Origin: Deuterostichococcus epilithicus
Lineage: Eukaryota; Chlorophyta; Trebouxiophyceae; Prasiolales; Stichococcaceae
DNA: 64,000 nucleotides
Reading direction: 5' to 3'
NCBI GenBank assembly: GCA_033439295.1
Contig: JAVTLE010000001.1
Coordinates: forward strand, 1,736,001-1,800,000
This document shows positions 11,406-23,368 of this stretch, in pieces. The position numbers and the translations under genes were made by a program. The stretch's first letter is position 1; the number at the start of each line of letters is the position of its first letter. Under the pieces are notes generated by a model. That model did no database searches and was not told where the DNA came from. It worked only from the letters and a program-made list of their open reading frames with translations.

Positions 11406-13648
11406 GTTCGTCAGTTGTACCTCGCACCTGTCCAACAGGATTGCACGAGTTGGGTCACAGCGAGCGGGAGGCAGTCAGGCAGGCGCCAGCTGTGCTCAGT
11501 ACCAGCACCGTCCCTTTGTCCTGCTTCCCTTGTCCTGCTCCAATATTGACGGCTTGCTGACAGCCAAGCTCAGACGCGCCGTAAGCGCCCACCACAGCGC
11601 CCACCACAGGTCTTCCTCGGCGCTTGACCAAGCCAGCGTAGTGTGACCGCCAATTCGGCTAGTCCGGAGACGATATTGCGACAGCAACAGGCCACGCTGA
11701 CAACTTCGCTTCGCTGGCAACGGGTCATGCAAGCGTACCGGATGTTACAGGCCGTCACGACACAGCCTCAGCAAAGCCTAAGGACAGCCGCAGCGACCTT
11801 GAGCTGCTCGAGCCGCCAGCTGCACCTCAGCGATACGCTTGCCGAGCATCAGGTGCTGAGGCCCGATGCAACTCTCAACACGGTATTGCTTCCGCTGATA
11901 CTTATACATGACGGAACCAGCCCGATGACGGCCGCGAGAGGAGCGAGCCGATCAGCCCATCTATGCTGGACCGAAAGGGGAACGGCGAAGGTGAACGCCG
12001 AGCTGGCGCCGGCTCGACATTCGCTCGGAGGCGTGCTAGAGAAATGCAAGGGCAAGCATTGCTTGCTTGCAATGAATTGCGTGCACGCTGACATAGAGCT
12101 GGGCCCAGGGGTACCAAGTGCGGGTTGCAGCAGTTGCACCTCATGGCAGCGGAAGCTAGGGGAAGCCAGCGCCGTCGCCCGTGTGGCTGCCATGCTGCCG
12201 TCCAGCGCTTTCCCTTTGAAGGACTCCGTCCAGGGTACAACAAGACCAATAACCTCGGCCAAAAGTGCAACGCTCTGCCTGAGGCAGCGACAAGGCCGCA
12301 ATAGTGCCAAGCGAATGCATGAAAAACCGTAGTCGGCCGCGCACACTCCGCACAAGCACGCTGTGCGCCACAGCGACAGCCTACACACATCCACAACCTG
12401 CGCCTCGCTGATTGAACAGCGTCTTCGGGTTGCCCAAGCTTTCAGCCCTGTTGACAGGCTGCCGCTGATATTTTCGATCACCAAACCGTCCTCAGCGGAG
12501 CAGTCCCGCCGAGCCTGCATTGCCCCACAGCTATTGCACCCCGTTGCTACGGTCGGCAAACGCTAAGAGTTTCTATGCCGAAGGCAGGCCAGAGCGACAG
12601 ACCATGCTGTCCGGCACCCAAAATTCAAACGAGTTGGACGACGCAGCGCACGCCGACAGGCGGCCATTGCGCATGGTACCGCGTGACGCAGGATGTGAGG
12701 ACAATCTGTCGCAGAAGGAGTGTTTAGGCACCGGAGCAGCGTGTACAGCGGCCTTCGATCGCAGTGCCCAGGCCCCAAGAGCTCAAAGTGGGCACAAGCG
12801 TCATCAACAACCGTCCTATACCAGCGGTGGAGCCTCACCTGTGCGCCGCCTTGCTGGTGCAGCCACCCGGTGCTGTTCCGCGACTAAAGTACGCTTGGCC
12901 TGCTAGTTGTCCTAACCCGTTGCGGTTCGAAGTGAGGCTGTGTGGTGGATGTGAGAGGGTTGCGCAACTCTGCTAGCTGTCATGGTGGCGCCAGCGTGAC
13001 AGCTGTGAGCCGTAGGGTTAACTCAGGATTCGCAGAATTTTCCGTGAAGATTCCTGAATCATCAGCTTCCCGCTACCATGGTGCAGCTTCCGGAAAAGTA
13101 CTGGGCGGGTTCCCAATGGGAGTTATCAACTAAGGAAACGAGAACCAAAGTGCGACCCAATGGGAGTGCTAAATGCGCCCAATGGGTGTCACGAGACGTC
13201 GAGACACGAGACCACCACCCAGACAATCGGACTGGTCCTGGTGCTCTGGACCAGGCTCCAGCATCAGCATGTTTGCTGAGCCTTTTAGACTGCCGTATGT
13301 CCCCCAGAGTTCCATGTTAATTCGAAGAAACCACAAGCGGACTGTGAAACGCCCGATACCGCAGCCACGCTCCATGCAGAAAACTCTGACGCCTATGGTA
13401 CACTTGCTGCAGCGTGACGCAGAAGAATGCGATACAAAGCAGGCACAGAGGCCCGGCGAGATATTGTTCTGGGACACCCCATCGATTGCGTGCATCCGCC
13501 GAGCATCCGCCGAACCGCGCTGGCTGCTGCTCCGGGCTCCAGCTGGCTGGCACCCACGGCACGGCCCTCGGGTCCGATACCCCGCTGGCCGCCGCCGCCG
13601 CCGCCTCACCTGCCGCCGCCACCGCCGCCCGCCGCCACGGCCGCCACC
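11406..13648. other. Long intergenic region
   Basis: Between the start of the repeat-protein gene (-) and the stop of the GPDH gene (-). It should hold the promoter of the former and the 3' UTR of the latter. Open frames of up to 236 aa exist on both strands (11643-12332 +, 11849-12559 -) but show no domains or splice logic. The triple CCAATGGG repeat at 13112-13186 is the only structured element I see. Confidence 0.55.
13112..13186. repeat. Three CCCAATGGG copies
   Basis: CCCAATGGGAGT occurs at 13112-13123 and 13156-13167, and CCCAATGGG at 13178-13186. Function unknown; it lies downstream of the GPDH stop. Confidence 0.7.
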
Positions 13649-16600
13649 TCACCTGCCGGAGCTGGCGCCGGCAGCCACAGGCGCCTGTTCCGCCTCGGCG
13701 ACATCCTCCGGCGGCGGCCCGCCGGACGGCATGCCGGGCTCCTTCGGCGGCGCCGGGCTGGCCCGGAAGGTCTGCAGAAACAGGGCCGCACGCGCCACCT
13801 CCTGGCGCCGCCGCCACCAGCCCCACCCCTTCTCTGCCGCCAGCAGCTCCACCACCTGGAACCGACAGCTGGCTGTGTTGCCGCTGAGACAAGTGACGAC
13901 TGCGCGCATCGGGGCGGGGCGCTGACGCTGGAAATGACAAAGGCTGCCTCCTGTGGGCACGTCATGCGTGCCGCCACCGCCGATGCCGTTGCTGCTGCCC
14001 AGCATCTGCCGGCCGCTGCCCCACCTCGCGCCTTGCTGACACGCGCCGTTGGCCCTCTGGGCATGCCGCACCAGCTGCAGCAACACAGCTGTCCGCCGCC
14101 AGCATGTTCACAGCAGATCCTTGGTCGGCACCAACCCCGGGTTCCTCCATAATGGCAACCAGTCCCTAGCTGGCACCAGGCCAAAGGAGATCTCCCCCAG
14201 AAATGGCATCAGTGCATCAGGAGGTGAACACAGGAGATGCACACACGAGGCAAGGAAACCCGGGATGCGCAGTCCCGGGCACCCACCCGCGGCAGCGCCT
14301 CCTCCGCGGCGCGCACGTCCACGAACGCGAGCCGCGTGCGGCGAGCCAAAAAATCCTCTGCGCTCTCGCACATCTCGTGGCGCGCCGCGTACGCGACCTC
14401 CGCCTCCAGCTGCGGGTGACCCCGCACCAGGCGCCGCCCCAGGGCCTGCCGCTCGGCGATCTCGGTGACGCGACGCGCCCTGTCCCCATACGCCGCTGCA
14501 ATACGGCGCGCAGCACGGGCATTGGAGGAGGTGCCTGGTGTCAAGTGGGTCTGTCTGACGCGCTGCTGCTCTGCGAAATGCAGGGCTATGCGTATGACAA
14601 AGCAGGCAAGGGCAGCCACTCCCTGCGGGTGCCTTGGCCCTACGCCCAATGTGGCGTTGCACTCCGCAGCGCCCACAGGGAGGGGAAGACATTCCCTTTT
14701 CTAAGGGCTGAGGCAGCTGCAGTTGGGCTCCTTCCCTGTAGGTGCACCGCTGCTGGCCGCCGTGCAGCCGCTTGGCCACCGTCAGGGCTGGCATGAGGGT
14801 AATCAGAACCCCTTTTCGGATCCCGTTTCTGGGCGTACGCGCAACCTCTTGGTGTTCCCCGCTCACATGCCAGGTGCTTGGCGACGCGCGTGTCAATGGC
14901 GCCCGGCCGGTGCGGCACCGTGTAGTTCTGCGCCACGTCCGTGAACAGCGCCGGGCTGAAGCCGGCGGCGCCCAGCAGCCGTGCGTGCGCCGTGCGGCAA
15001 GGGCCCGCGTGCGGCAGCTGCCCGCTCTTCACTGCTGCGTCCAACGCATCCTGCGCCATGAGCCGGTAGGTCGTCCACTTGCCGCCTGCGGCGCAGCATA
15101 GGGGTTGAGTTAGAGGTCTGAGTTGAGAACGCCCAGTTGATCAAATTACTGCACAGTCCCCTGGCGGCAGTCCAGGGGCGGTTTCGCAGGGAGCAAGACG
15201 CTGTGCAGCCCGCACCCCTGAGTCCCAGCGCAGGGATGAGTGCCCACGCTGCATGGGCGATCACACCAGCAATGACGCGCCCCACAGCCATCCAAGTCTG
15301 GTGCACTGCCCCAGCAGACTCGGCTCAAGGAGGCTCCCTGCCAACACCCTTTCCCACTGGCCAGCCCCAGTTTCGGGCAGGCTGATGGGCTCGGATGGGC
15401 CTGAGTTCGGCGGCGTCGTCCTCGAGGAACGAGGAACCGGAGCAAATGGAGATTCTGAGCCTCCCACCCGTCACAGTGATCAGCCCGTTGTCGTCCTGCA
15501 GCACGATGTGGTCCCGCAGCGCTGACGCGGTGTCCCTGGCGGTCGGGTCCACCGCCAGGGGGCGGATCCCCGACCAGGCGGAGGTGACATCCGCGCGGCG
15601 CACCGCAACGGTGAGGTACTCCGCAATGGCGTCCAGTATGAACTGGATCTCCTGCTCGCTGGGTTGCGGCGCCAGGCTGATCTCCGCCTTGCTGTCTGCA
15701 GGCAGAACTCGCAGGCGAGGGTCGGATACGGTCGCTTCACACTCAGGATGGCGTCAGGGATACAGTAGGTCTCCTGCTCGCTGGGCTGCGGCGCCAGGCT
15801 GACCGCCTCTTTGCTGCCCGCGGCAAAGGGTCACAAACGCGATGTCAGTAGGGATGTTGCCAGAAGAGCTTGCTTCGCACTGTTGGTTCAAAGCCGTGCA
15901 CTGCATGAAATGAATGCTGGCTAGCCTGCTCGCTGGGCTGCAGCACCGGCGCGACCTCCACCTTTTTGTCTGTGAGCGATGGCCGGCAGGGCAAGCACGT
16001 AGTCAAGAGCAGGCCGGCGGCAGCTGCCGCCAACATTTCGCACCACCTACAAAAAACGAGCGCCTTGCACGGCCAATGCAGCATGCAGATGTTGCCGCAG
16101 CACGAGCAGTACACGTTCTAGCCTGAGGAGGAGTTGCAATGCTCTGCTGCGAGCAGGTCTGACAGCATTCGGTGGCTGTTTCGGGGCCCTGCGCCACAGC
16201 CTGCAGCTGCACCTCCAGCGGCGGCGGCCGGGCAGACAACGTCGTGAGCCGCACCTGTGGTGCCGGCGACGGTCGCATTCTGCCACGGCAGCATGAACAC
16301 CACGCGCCCGTCCTTTGTCTTGGGCACGATGAGCCCCATGTGCTCCGGCGAGTAGTAGTCCGGCAGCATCACGTGCACGCCGGCGGACGGCATGATCATC
16401 GGCTCTGCGTCCGCCTCCGACAGCCGCCGCACTGCGTCCGAGAAGGGGCCGCCGGCGTTGATGACCACCCGCGCGTGCACCGGTATGGACTTTCCGCCAC
16501 CGAGCTTGCCGCCGCCGAGCTCGTCGCGCACCTCGGCGCCAACGACCTGCCCCTTGTCGTTCTGCGTTGTGGCGTAAGAAGAATCGGGTGAACAGGCTAG

Positions 16601-18890
16601 CAGCTCTGTAGAAATCTGGAGGTGCCCTTATCATTCCTGTCGGTCCAAGTGTTCCGTGCTGGATAACAGAAAGGAAGTCGAATTGAGTTTGCGATGCCTG
16701 AGCATGGACAGGAAGGCGAGTTGCAGAGCCGGTGTGCATGCCCATGAGAGACACACTTTGAGGAGCTTCGTGGCGCTTGCATGGTTTATCACGGTAGCGC
16801 CTGCAGCGGCGGCGGTGCAGGCCAGCGTCACGTTGAGCCGCGCGTCGTCAAACTGCCCGTCGTAGTACACGATCTGCGGGTTGCATGGTCAATTGCTGCT
16901 CACAGGTGGCTCGATGCATAAGTGGCCAGCTGCACTGCAAGTACAACTTTCAGACTCGCAAGCTGTCTCAGCGTGCACTCCACAAAGCTGTTACTCCCAC
17001 AATGTCGCGCCCTGGTGATGAGCAAGCAGGCTGCACGACTGCTGATGGCATTCTTCAGGCGCATGCCCCATTCATGTGCATCACCAGATGCTATACCGAG
17101 TGGCCTCCACAGGCGCATGCATTGTGACGCACCGTGCCCTTGAGGCTGTTGCCACCATCGTGGGCGCTCGACAGCGTGGGGAACTGCCGCCGTGACTCTG
17201 CTGGCGTCACATACCGCGACAGCGTCAGCCCCTGGGTGCCCGCCACCGCGTCATATGCCTGCGCCAAGGCAGGAAGGCAAGCTGTGACCGAAGCTTGGCG
17301 CGATTTTGTGGCCAAATGAGTACCCTGTGCTGCGATGCTCGCTCTGTGCAGCATCGACGTCATTCTGGCAAACTGCAGAGATCAAGCCAGTCAGTCTAGA
17401 TCAACAATCTTAGTGTGTGCAAGTGGCGGGTCGCTGCACAAGCAGCGGTGCGTGTGCATCGGCATGGCGCCCGGTGTGCTTCATCGGCCGCAGGCGCTCA
17501 CCTTGAGGCCGAGCCAGTAGAAGGGCACTTCCCACCACTTATAGCACGGCTGCGCAGGAAGGCACAGCACCGATTGAAAACAGAACACTGATCAGCGGGC
17601 TTGACACGTCATGCCAGCTACACAGCGATCGACAGCTGGGATGTGCCCGCACATCCCCATGTCGTAACCACACCTTGCAGCGCCACCAGCGTGACCCTAG
17701 TGCGCTGCAGGATGCAGCAGGGCGCCAGCGTCGAGCCCAACGATGTGCAGGACGCTCTGCATCCCGCACCGTCATGATGGGCAGCGAGTCGGTGAGGTGC
17801 GGCGCATTCTGCAGCAGCCGCTTGCGCTCGTGCAGCGCCTCGAAAACCAGCTTCAGCTGTCCGTAGTCCAGGTTGAACACCGCCTTTTCCAGGTACCGCA
17901 CGCCGCCGTGCACCTGCCACACGGCTCCCCGATCTCAGATTTCTAGGGGTCGGCACCCCTGATTTTTGATCAGCTATACACAGTCCACATCGAGCGCCAC
18001 CTTCTCGAGGCACTGCACGCCGCCGGCACCTGCCGTGATGCGCTGGTGTTTTAGGGTTGGCCCAACCGGATTACAGAAGCAGCGAGAGCGCAGCGTCCGC
18101 CCGCCGGTGCTTGCACCGTGGGACAGCGAAGTTCATGCGCCTCAGCAGGGCGCACAGCAGGGGGTGCACGCATGCCATGGCGGCCTGCAGGGTCAGCAGG
18201 GTCTCGAGGAACAGGGGAGGCTGCGCGCACCAGCTTGGTGGAGCGGGAGGATGTGCCCGAAGCGAAGTCCTGCTGCTCCACGAGTGCTGTGCGCAGGCCC
18301 CTGCAGGGAGAGGCAATGCGGTCAATCGATGCGATTTGATGCACCTGCTGTGCCTGACGCTTGCCTCTTGTGGTTGAGTATTGTAAGCCGACGGTGCAAG
18401 CTGCAAACGCCTGCATCTGGGCGCGACCCCGAATCTGACAGGGCTGCCTGGTCGTACCCGCCTGCTCACACATATCGGGTGCGGCATTCAAAAAATGCCA
18501 GGTCTGTCTGGCGCAGGCTTACAGTGCAAGGTCGAGCTGGAAATGTTTCGTCAAGGTGCCTCTCGTAGCCATTCTCAAGAGGGTCCGCGCCGCGGAAAGG
18601 GTTTGCCGTATGTGCCGCGGCGCTGCGCACCTCGACACGGCGTCCACGGCGCAACCGGTGCCGGTGGCGCCGCCGCCGATGATGAGCACATCGAACGGGT
18701 CGTCCGCCGTGCCCTGCTGCAGCGACGCCAGCTGTGCGGCGCGCGACGGCACTTCAGCGCTTGGATCGAAGACTGGCGGACCCTTCCGGCGCCCGCCATC
18801 CGACACAAGATCCGCAGACAGCACCCTATGTGCTACGAGGCCAGCGGCGCCTATGCTGCCACCGTACAGCAGCAGTCGGCTGACTCTCAT
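13649..18890 (-). CDS. SDP6: FAD-dependent glycerol-3-phosphate dehydrogenase, mitochondrial (SDP6-like)
   Basis: Oxidises sn-glycerol-3-phosphate to dihydroxyacetone phosphate on the outer face of the inner mitochondrial membrane and passes electrons to quinone. Eleven exons: 18631-18890, 18231-18300, 17770-17913, 17502-17549, 17133-17258, 16757-16873, 16255-16561, 15468-15695, 14867-15085, 14287-14495, 13649-13855. All junctions keep phase, giving 644 aa, close to plant SDP6. The N-terminus is a membrane-anchor or targeting segment. The FAD dinucleotide motif is DVLIIGGGATGTG. Family motifs in order: SGTSSRSTKL/VHGGVRYLEKAV, KWWEVPFYWLGLK, INAGGPFSDAVR, FMLPWQNATVAGTTD, SAWSGIRPL, GGKWTTYRLMAQDAL and CESAEDFLARRTRLAF. 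There is no EF-hand extension, as in plants and unlike animal GPD2. It starts 357 bp from a divergent GT60 gene. Three exon-edge echoes lie in its introns. Confidence 0.95.
15738..15820 (-). pseudogene. Exon-edge echo A of GPDH exon 8
   Basis: Copy of the 5' part of exon 8, about 120 bp upstream of it in the intron. It still reads SKEAVSLAPQPSEQE and then IPDAI, beside SKAEISLAPQPSEQE and ILDAI in the real exon. Confidence 0.85.
15903..15970 (-). pseudogene. Exon-edge echo B of GPDH exon 8
   Basis: A second, more decayed copy in the same intron, reading DKKVEVAPVLQPSEQA. With echo A, the exon edge is present three times. Confidence 0.75.
17980..18029 (-). pseudogene. Exon-edge echo of GPDH exon 3
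   Basis: Copy of the first 50 nt of exon 3 upstream of it, after a CAG acceptor relic (CACGGCAG). One base is missing near its start. In the shifted frame it still resembles GGVRYLEKAVFNLD (reads as GGVQCLEKVALDVD). Confidence 0.85.
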
Positions 18891-19247
18891 GGTCGGCCAG
18901 GTTTTGCACGCAGGCTGACCAGGCCCGGAATCACGATCTGTGTGTTCACCGTCTCAATACCATTTACGCACAGCTGTAGCCACATCTCGCAAACAAGAAA
19001 TGCGTGCAGGTTTCGCGCGAGGCCCTCGCTGAATTCATCTGCGATTATTGCCAGGTCATCAATTTGTCAGCGCATTTGTCCCTACTACAGCACTGGACGC
19101 CCCGCGGTGTCGGACGAGTCTGTGCAAGCCTCGGCAGTCTTGTGGCACCCTTTCTGAGCAGGGCCTTCAACGTTTACTTATTGGCGCAGCCTGCTGTCTG
19201 CCCGTATTATGTCGCTGTCGATCATGCTCGGATCGTAACACAGCGAC
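18891..19247. promoter_or_regulatory. Divergent intergenic region, GPDH / GT60
   Basis: The 357 bp between the two predicted start codons must carry both promoters and 5' UTRs. I see no clear TATA box or paired motif. Confidence 0.5.
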
Positions 19248-22103
19248 ATGGCGCCCAAGCAGCGTCGGCAACGAGCGGACCGTTGCAGGACGCTCATAGT
19301 CGTCATCTGTGTGGCTTTCACTGCAGCATCTCTGTTGTACAGAGGCGATTTTGGTCATGCCACGCCCCAGGGCAAATCAGCAAAGGCCATAGTAACCCTG
19401 GATCATGAGCTATCAGGTGAGGCATGCATCGGTCGTCAGGCAGGCTTGCTGCTGCCTCCACATCTGGCAAGTGCGCATGACATGCCAAACTGGATGTACT
19501 GCTGGATCCGCACGTTCAGTGCAAGAGCGTCTCCCACACCGTTATGCAGGAACGATATTCGTCTCGGTCTCCAGTTACAGGTGCAGCAAACCTCCAGAAT
19601 TTTTTCATGCGTCCACACTCACACGCTGTCGCGGCAGACCGAGATGAGCACACTTTTGGCGCATCCGGCCCCGCTCAGCATGCCTGTCCCCTCTAGCATC
19701 CACCTCAGCCAGAGCGCTCCGCAGTCACAGACGCAGCACAGATGCGGCGCTGGTCTGGCCCGCAGGGACGTGGAGTGCGCCGGCACAGTAGAGCACATGT
19801 TCGACCAGGCAGACGTGCCGGAGCGCATCTTTGTTGGCGTGTGCGAGCAGAATCACGAGCTGCCCGGAGGTCGCGAGGACTGCACCACAGGTGCGTGTGA
19901 TACTGGAAGGACTGACTGCGCACGCAGGTCGTCACAAGCGCGACTCAACGGCTCTGCGACTTGCCAGTCTGATTGGCGCCCACCGCGGCGCCTCCTGCCT
20001 GTGCGCGGTTGAAGCCCTGTGGCGGCTGAAGCCTGCGGCTGTGCTGCAGGGCACCTGCCCATCAGCCTGCGGGACCACGTGCAGTTCCTGCGGATCAACA
20101 GCTCCCTGGCCAAGGGGCCCACCCTGGGGCGCTCGCTGAATGCGGGCATGTATGCCGGGCAGGACTACTTCATGCAGATCGACAGCCACACCAAGTTCTC
20201 GCCTGGCTGGGACGTCAGGCTGATCCGCCAGTACAGGTACTTTTCTTGATTTGATTGATATCGGCTCCGGAAATGTACAATAGCTTTTGTAAGAAATATT
20301 GCCCTGCTGGGACGTCAAGCTGGTCCACTAGCACATATGCGGGGCCGCCTGCTGCCGGCGCCAAACATGTTTCCCAGTGGCTTTGCGCGCATGGCGCGAT
20401 GAGCCGGCCGTAGTCGCCTGTGCAACAATGCAAGCCAGACGCGAAGATGCGAACACAAGCAGCGCGGTTTCGATGGCATGGGCGCAGCGCCATGTTTACC
20501 TTCCTGCAGGTCACGCACACCAGAGCAGTAGAACTTCATGATGTGATGCTGTGTCCGCTGGTGCCCCGCAGAGCGCTGCAGGCGTGCGTACCGAAGCCGG
20601 TGCTGAGCAACTACCCCGTCAGCCAGGACAACATGGAGTCAGATGCGGTGCCGCGCATCTGCAACGCCTCCTGGATGGACAATGGGTTGTACCGCATGGA
20701 CGCTGCCCACGACACCTTCCCCAAGTAGGGTTTTGCGCAGCAGAGCCCTGGGTCACACACTTTACACAGACGAGATGTCCCAGATCTCGTGGTTGAACCG
20801 TGAACGGATCCTGATTCGGTAGCAGGTCATCGTGCTTTGCTGTGGGGTCGGGGGCAGCATGCAACGGGCCACTGCGCCGATCGGGTGCTGCTGCTGCAGC
20901 ATGCGGCAGGTGGGCATCCATCGGATGGACAAAGCAGCTCTCCGCCTCAGGACGATCAGCAGGGACGATCAGCATGGCGAGCTTCTGGTGCCCCTGCAAT
21001 GAGCTGCAGCCTATGCACTGCTGCAACGTGCAGGTCCCGGTGCTTCAATGCGCCAATGTGTTGATGGCGGCTCAGTGCTGCAACTTCAGGCTTCTGAGCC
21101 GGCCAAGTCAAGCAGCATCACGCCGAAATGTGGCTGCCTGTCTCGACATGCACTGTCAACGCATAGCACTGTCCTCAGCATTCCTTCGATGTGCGCGCAG
21201 GGGTGTGTTTGTGGAGGTGCCGTTTGCGGCTGCAGGTTTCATGTTCGTGGCGGGCTCCGTGCTGCAGGTAGCCTACTGCCAGTGCCGGCATGCTGCTGCG
21301 ACCTCTGGACATCCTGCCGCTGGTTGCCAGCCTGCTACTGCTCCTTGATGCAACCCCATGACTGCATGCCCCGACTGCATGCACCACAGCTACGCGCAAA
21401 GTGCTGCATCCCGGCGCGGCCTGCTGCCGCATGGGCATGCAGCCGTTGTCCTCACCAGGCATGCCTGCAGTCGAACCAAAAACCCTTTGATTGCGAGCTA
21501 TTCGGATGAAGCGCCTGTCCGCGGGACGTGTAGTACAAACTAGGGAGCTGCCCAGCCTGTTGATGGCAGAGGCAGGATCCACAACTAGCAGCCGTGAGCT
21601 GTCCTCCCCCGCCGAACCGACGCCATTCCGTGCTCTGCACCCCGCAGGAGGTGCCGTTCGACCCGGAGCTGCCGTACCTGTTCATGGGGGAGGAGCTGCT
21701 GTACTCAGCCCGGCTGTGGACCGCCGGCTGGGACATCTACACCCCGGTCTCCAACCTGGTGTTCCACCACTATGCGCGGGCACGCGCCAAGTCCGTGTTT
21801 GCGGACCACCGGGACGCGGAGTGGTGGGGCACGGTGCAGCAGACGCACGCCAAGACGAAGTACCTGCTGGGGCTGTCTGGGGAGATGCCGGAGGGGCCGC
21901 TGGCGGCCAACATGAGCCGCTACGGCATGGGCCAGCAGCGCAGCGTGAAGCAGTACTTTGACTTTGCCAATTTCGACCTGCCAGCCAACAAGAGCCGGAC
22001 GCACGAAAAGTTCTGCGGCAACGACCCACTGGACGTGGATCGGCTACAGAACAAGTGCCTGGCGGACTTTGCGCGGAACAAGTGGGAACCGGGCCGCTAC
22101 TGA
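19248..22103 (+). CDS. GT60-family polypeptide N-acetylglucosaminyltransferase-like protein
   Basis: Seven phase-consistent exons: 19248-19416, 19550-19580, 19766-19890, 20050-20236, 20572-20724, 21201-21267, 21648-22103; 395 aa. Matches the 'Glycosyltransferase (GlcNAc)' family known from Dictyostelium Skp1 GlcNAc-transferase. Motifs in order: TIFVSVSSYRDVECAGTV, PERIFVGVCEQN, the metal-site region DYFMQIDSHTKFSPGWD, KPVLSNYP, the acceptor-side AAGFMFV, and MGEELLYSARLWTAGWDIYTP. The C-terminus ends NKWEPGRY. The N-terminus has a basic stretch followed by about 17 hydrophobic residues (TLIVVICVAFTAASLL), so this copy looks like a type II membrane protein of the secretory pathway, whereas the Dictyostelium enzyme is cytosolic. 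The substrate is not inferable. A TGTAA, the algal-type polyadenylation signal, follows the stop at 22124. Confidence 0.92.
20302..20330 (+). pseudogene. Exon-edge echo of GT60 exon 4
   Basis: Lies 66 bp downstream of the exon 4 donor and copies its 3' end: CTGGGACGTCAAGCTGGTCC beside CTGGGACGTCAGGCTGATCC. It ends in a stop codon. Confidence 0.85.
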
Positions 22104-22596
22104 GGGGTCGACAGCGGCAGTGGTGTAAAGTCTGGCAGGCTGTCTGGGAAATGGCTTCCAGAAGCTGTGCTCCTCCTTGACTCCTTTCCAGATATGCGAA
22201 AACAGAATGTGGTGTGCATATTTCAGGGGAGCAATATTCCGACTCAAATTCCACCCACCGCACAGAACTGCCGCATATGGCGCTTCGTCATTCCGGTCTG
22301 CCCGCCTGATTGCGATTCTGTTCATGCAAGGTCCAGAAACGCAGTCAAGGCAGCCGATCGCGACGGACGAGCACAAATAGTTCTGTGCACTTTGCATGTG
22401 CAAAGCGACTTTTGTTGCCCGTCGCGAAAGCTTGCATTGAGTCCACAATCTGCAAGCCGGATTGATTTGGCTCAGCACACAGCAGTGTGGCCCCAGAGGG
22501 TAGCAGCACCCGCCAAGCTAGGCCTACCTGGCCAGGGTTGCCGGGCCGTTTGTCCTCTCAACTTGATTGGGGGCGAGCCTGGAGTACGCATTCGCA
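22104..22596. other. Intergenic region
   Basis: Between the GT60 stop and the proposed Asterix start, both +. TGTAA at 22124-22128 fits a GT60 polyadenylation signal. No coding or structured element seen otherwise. Confidence 0.5.
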
Positions 22597-23368
22597 ATGC
22601 CAGTGCAGCTCAAGGTACGCTGGGTGACAGCTTGGCCTGGATGACCGCCATGCGCAGGGGAATCGTTCGCCACGCATGCGCTCACATGATGTACTGTAGC
22701 TGTCCATCAGAGCCACTACGCTGTGCACTCGAAGTGTGACCCGGACTTCTCATTTGACCCTCTCGCATGCACAGGTGTCCGGCGATCCAAGGCGCCCAGA
22801 TGACATCGTCCGCTATAAGCGGCCGAAGAAGAACGGTGATGAGCCCGGTGGCGACCTCATGCTGGTGCTCGTCATGGTGCTGGCCGGCGTGGGCCTCATG
22901 TTTAAGGTCAGTGGTCCTGCCGACGCTGTTGCTGCGCATGCAAATGGCAAACATGTCACATGCTCGCTATGCGTGATGTCGGCTCGCTAGCTGCCAGCGC
23001 CTCGGTGGTCTGGCCATGTTTTGACAATGCGTCCTTTGCGTTTCACAGTACAAGGTCGCGGCGTGGGCATCCGTAATTTTCTGCGTGTCAGCGATTGCAA
23101 ATATCAAGAGCAACGACTTTGACGTAAAGCAGATCGTCAGCGCCGTCTCGTGAGTTCTTGCTGCTCTGTGCACACGACCACACCTGCATCCCAGTTGATC
23201 GCACATGTTGCAGCCCTGAAGAGTGCTCGCTCGTGAGTGTTCATAGTCTGTCAACCAAGTGATTGATCTGTGGCAATCTTGGCATACAGGTTCGCGATGC
23301 TTGGAGTGGTGGGGAGCTACCTGTATGTGCCGCCACCGATACCACCGCGGGGGGCACGAAAGGCATGA
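22597..23368 (+). CDS. PAT complex subunit Asterix (WDR83OS/UPF0139 family)
   Basis: Small ER membrane protein of the PAT chaperone complex, which with CCDC47 protects polar transmembrane segments during insertion. Four exons: 22597-22614, 22775-22906, 23049-23149, 23290-23368; 109 aa, close to the ~106 aa of animal Asterix. Diagnostic sequence: SGDPRRPDDIVRYKRP at the N-terminus, first hydrophobic span LMLVLVMVLAGVGLMFK, second span AAWASVIFCVSAIANIKS, third span FAMLGVVGSYLYVPPP. Exons 2-4 are secure. The 18-nt first exon (MPVQLK) is inferred from an ATG with a good GTACGC donor in the right phase, so the start is less certain. Confidence 0.9.

Noticed and set aside
11643-12559. Open frames of 229 aa (+) and 236 aa (-)
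   Set aside because: They overlap on opposite strands, have no recognisable motif and lie in an expected promoter/UTR interval of a stop-poor GC-rich genome.
20050-20236. Possible bacterial-type horizontal transfer of the glycosyltransferase
   Set aside because: The gene has seven spliceosomal introns with local donor style and belongs to a eukaryote-wide family.
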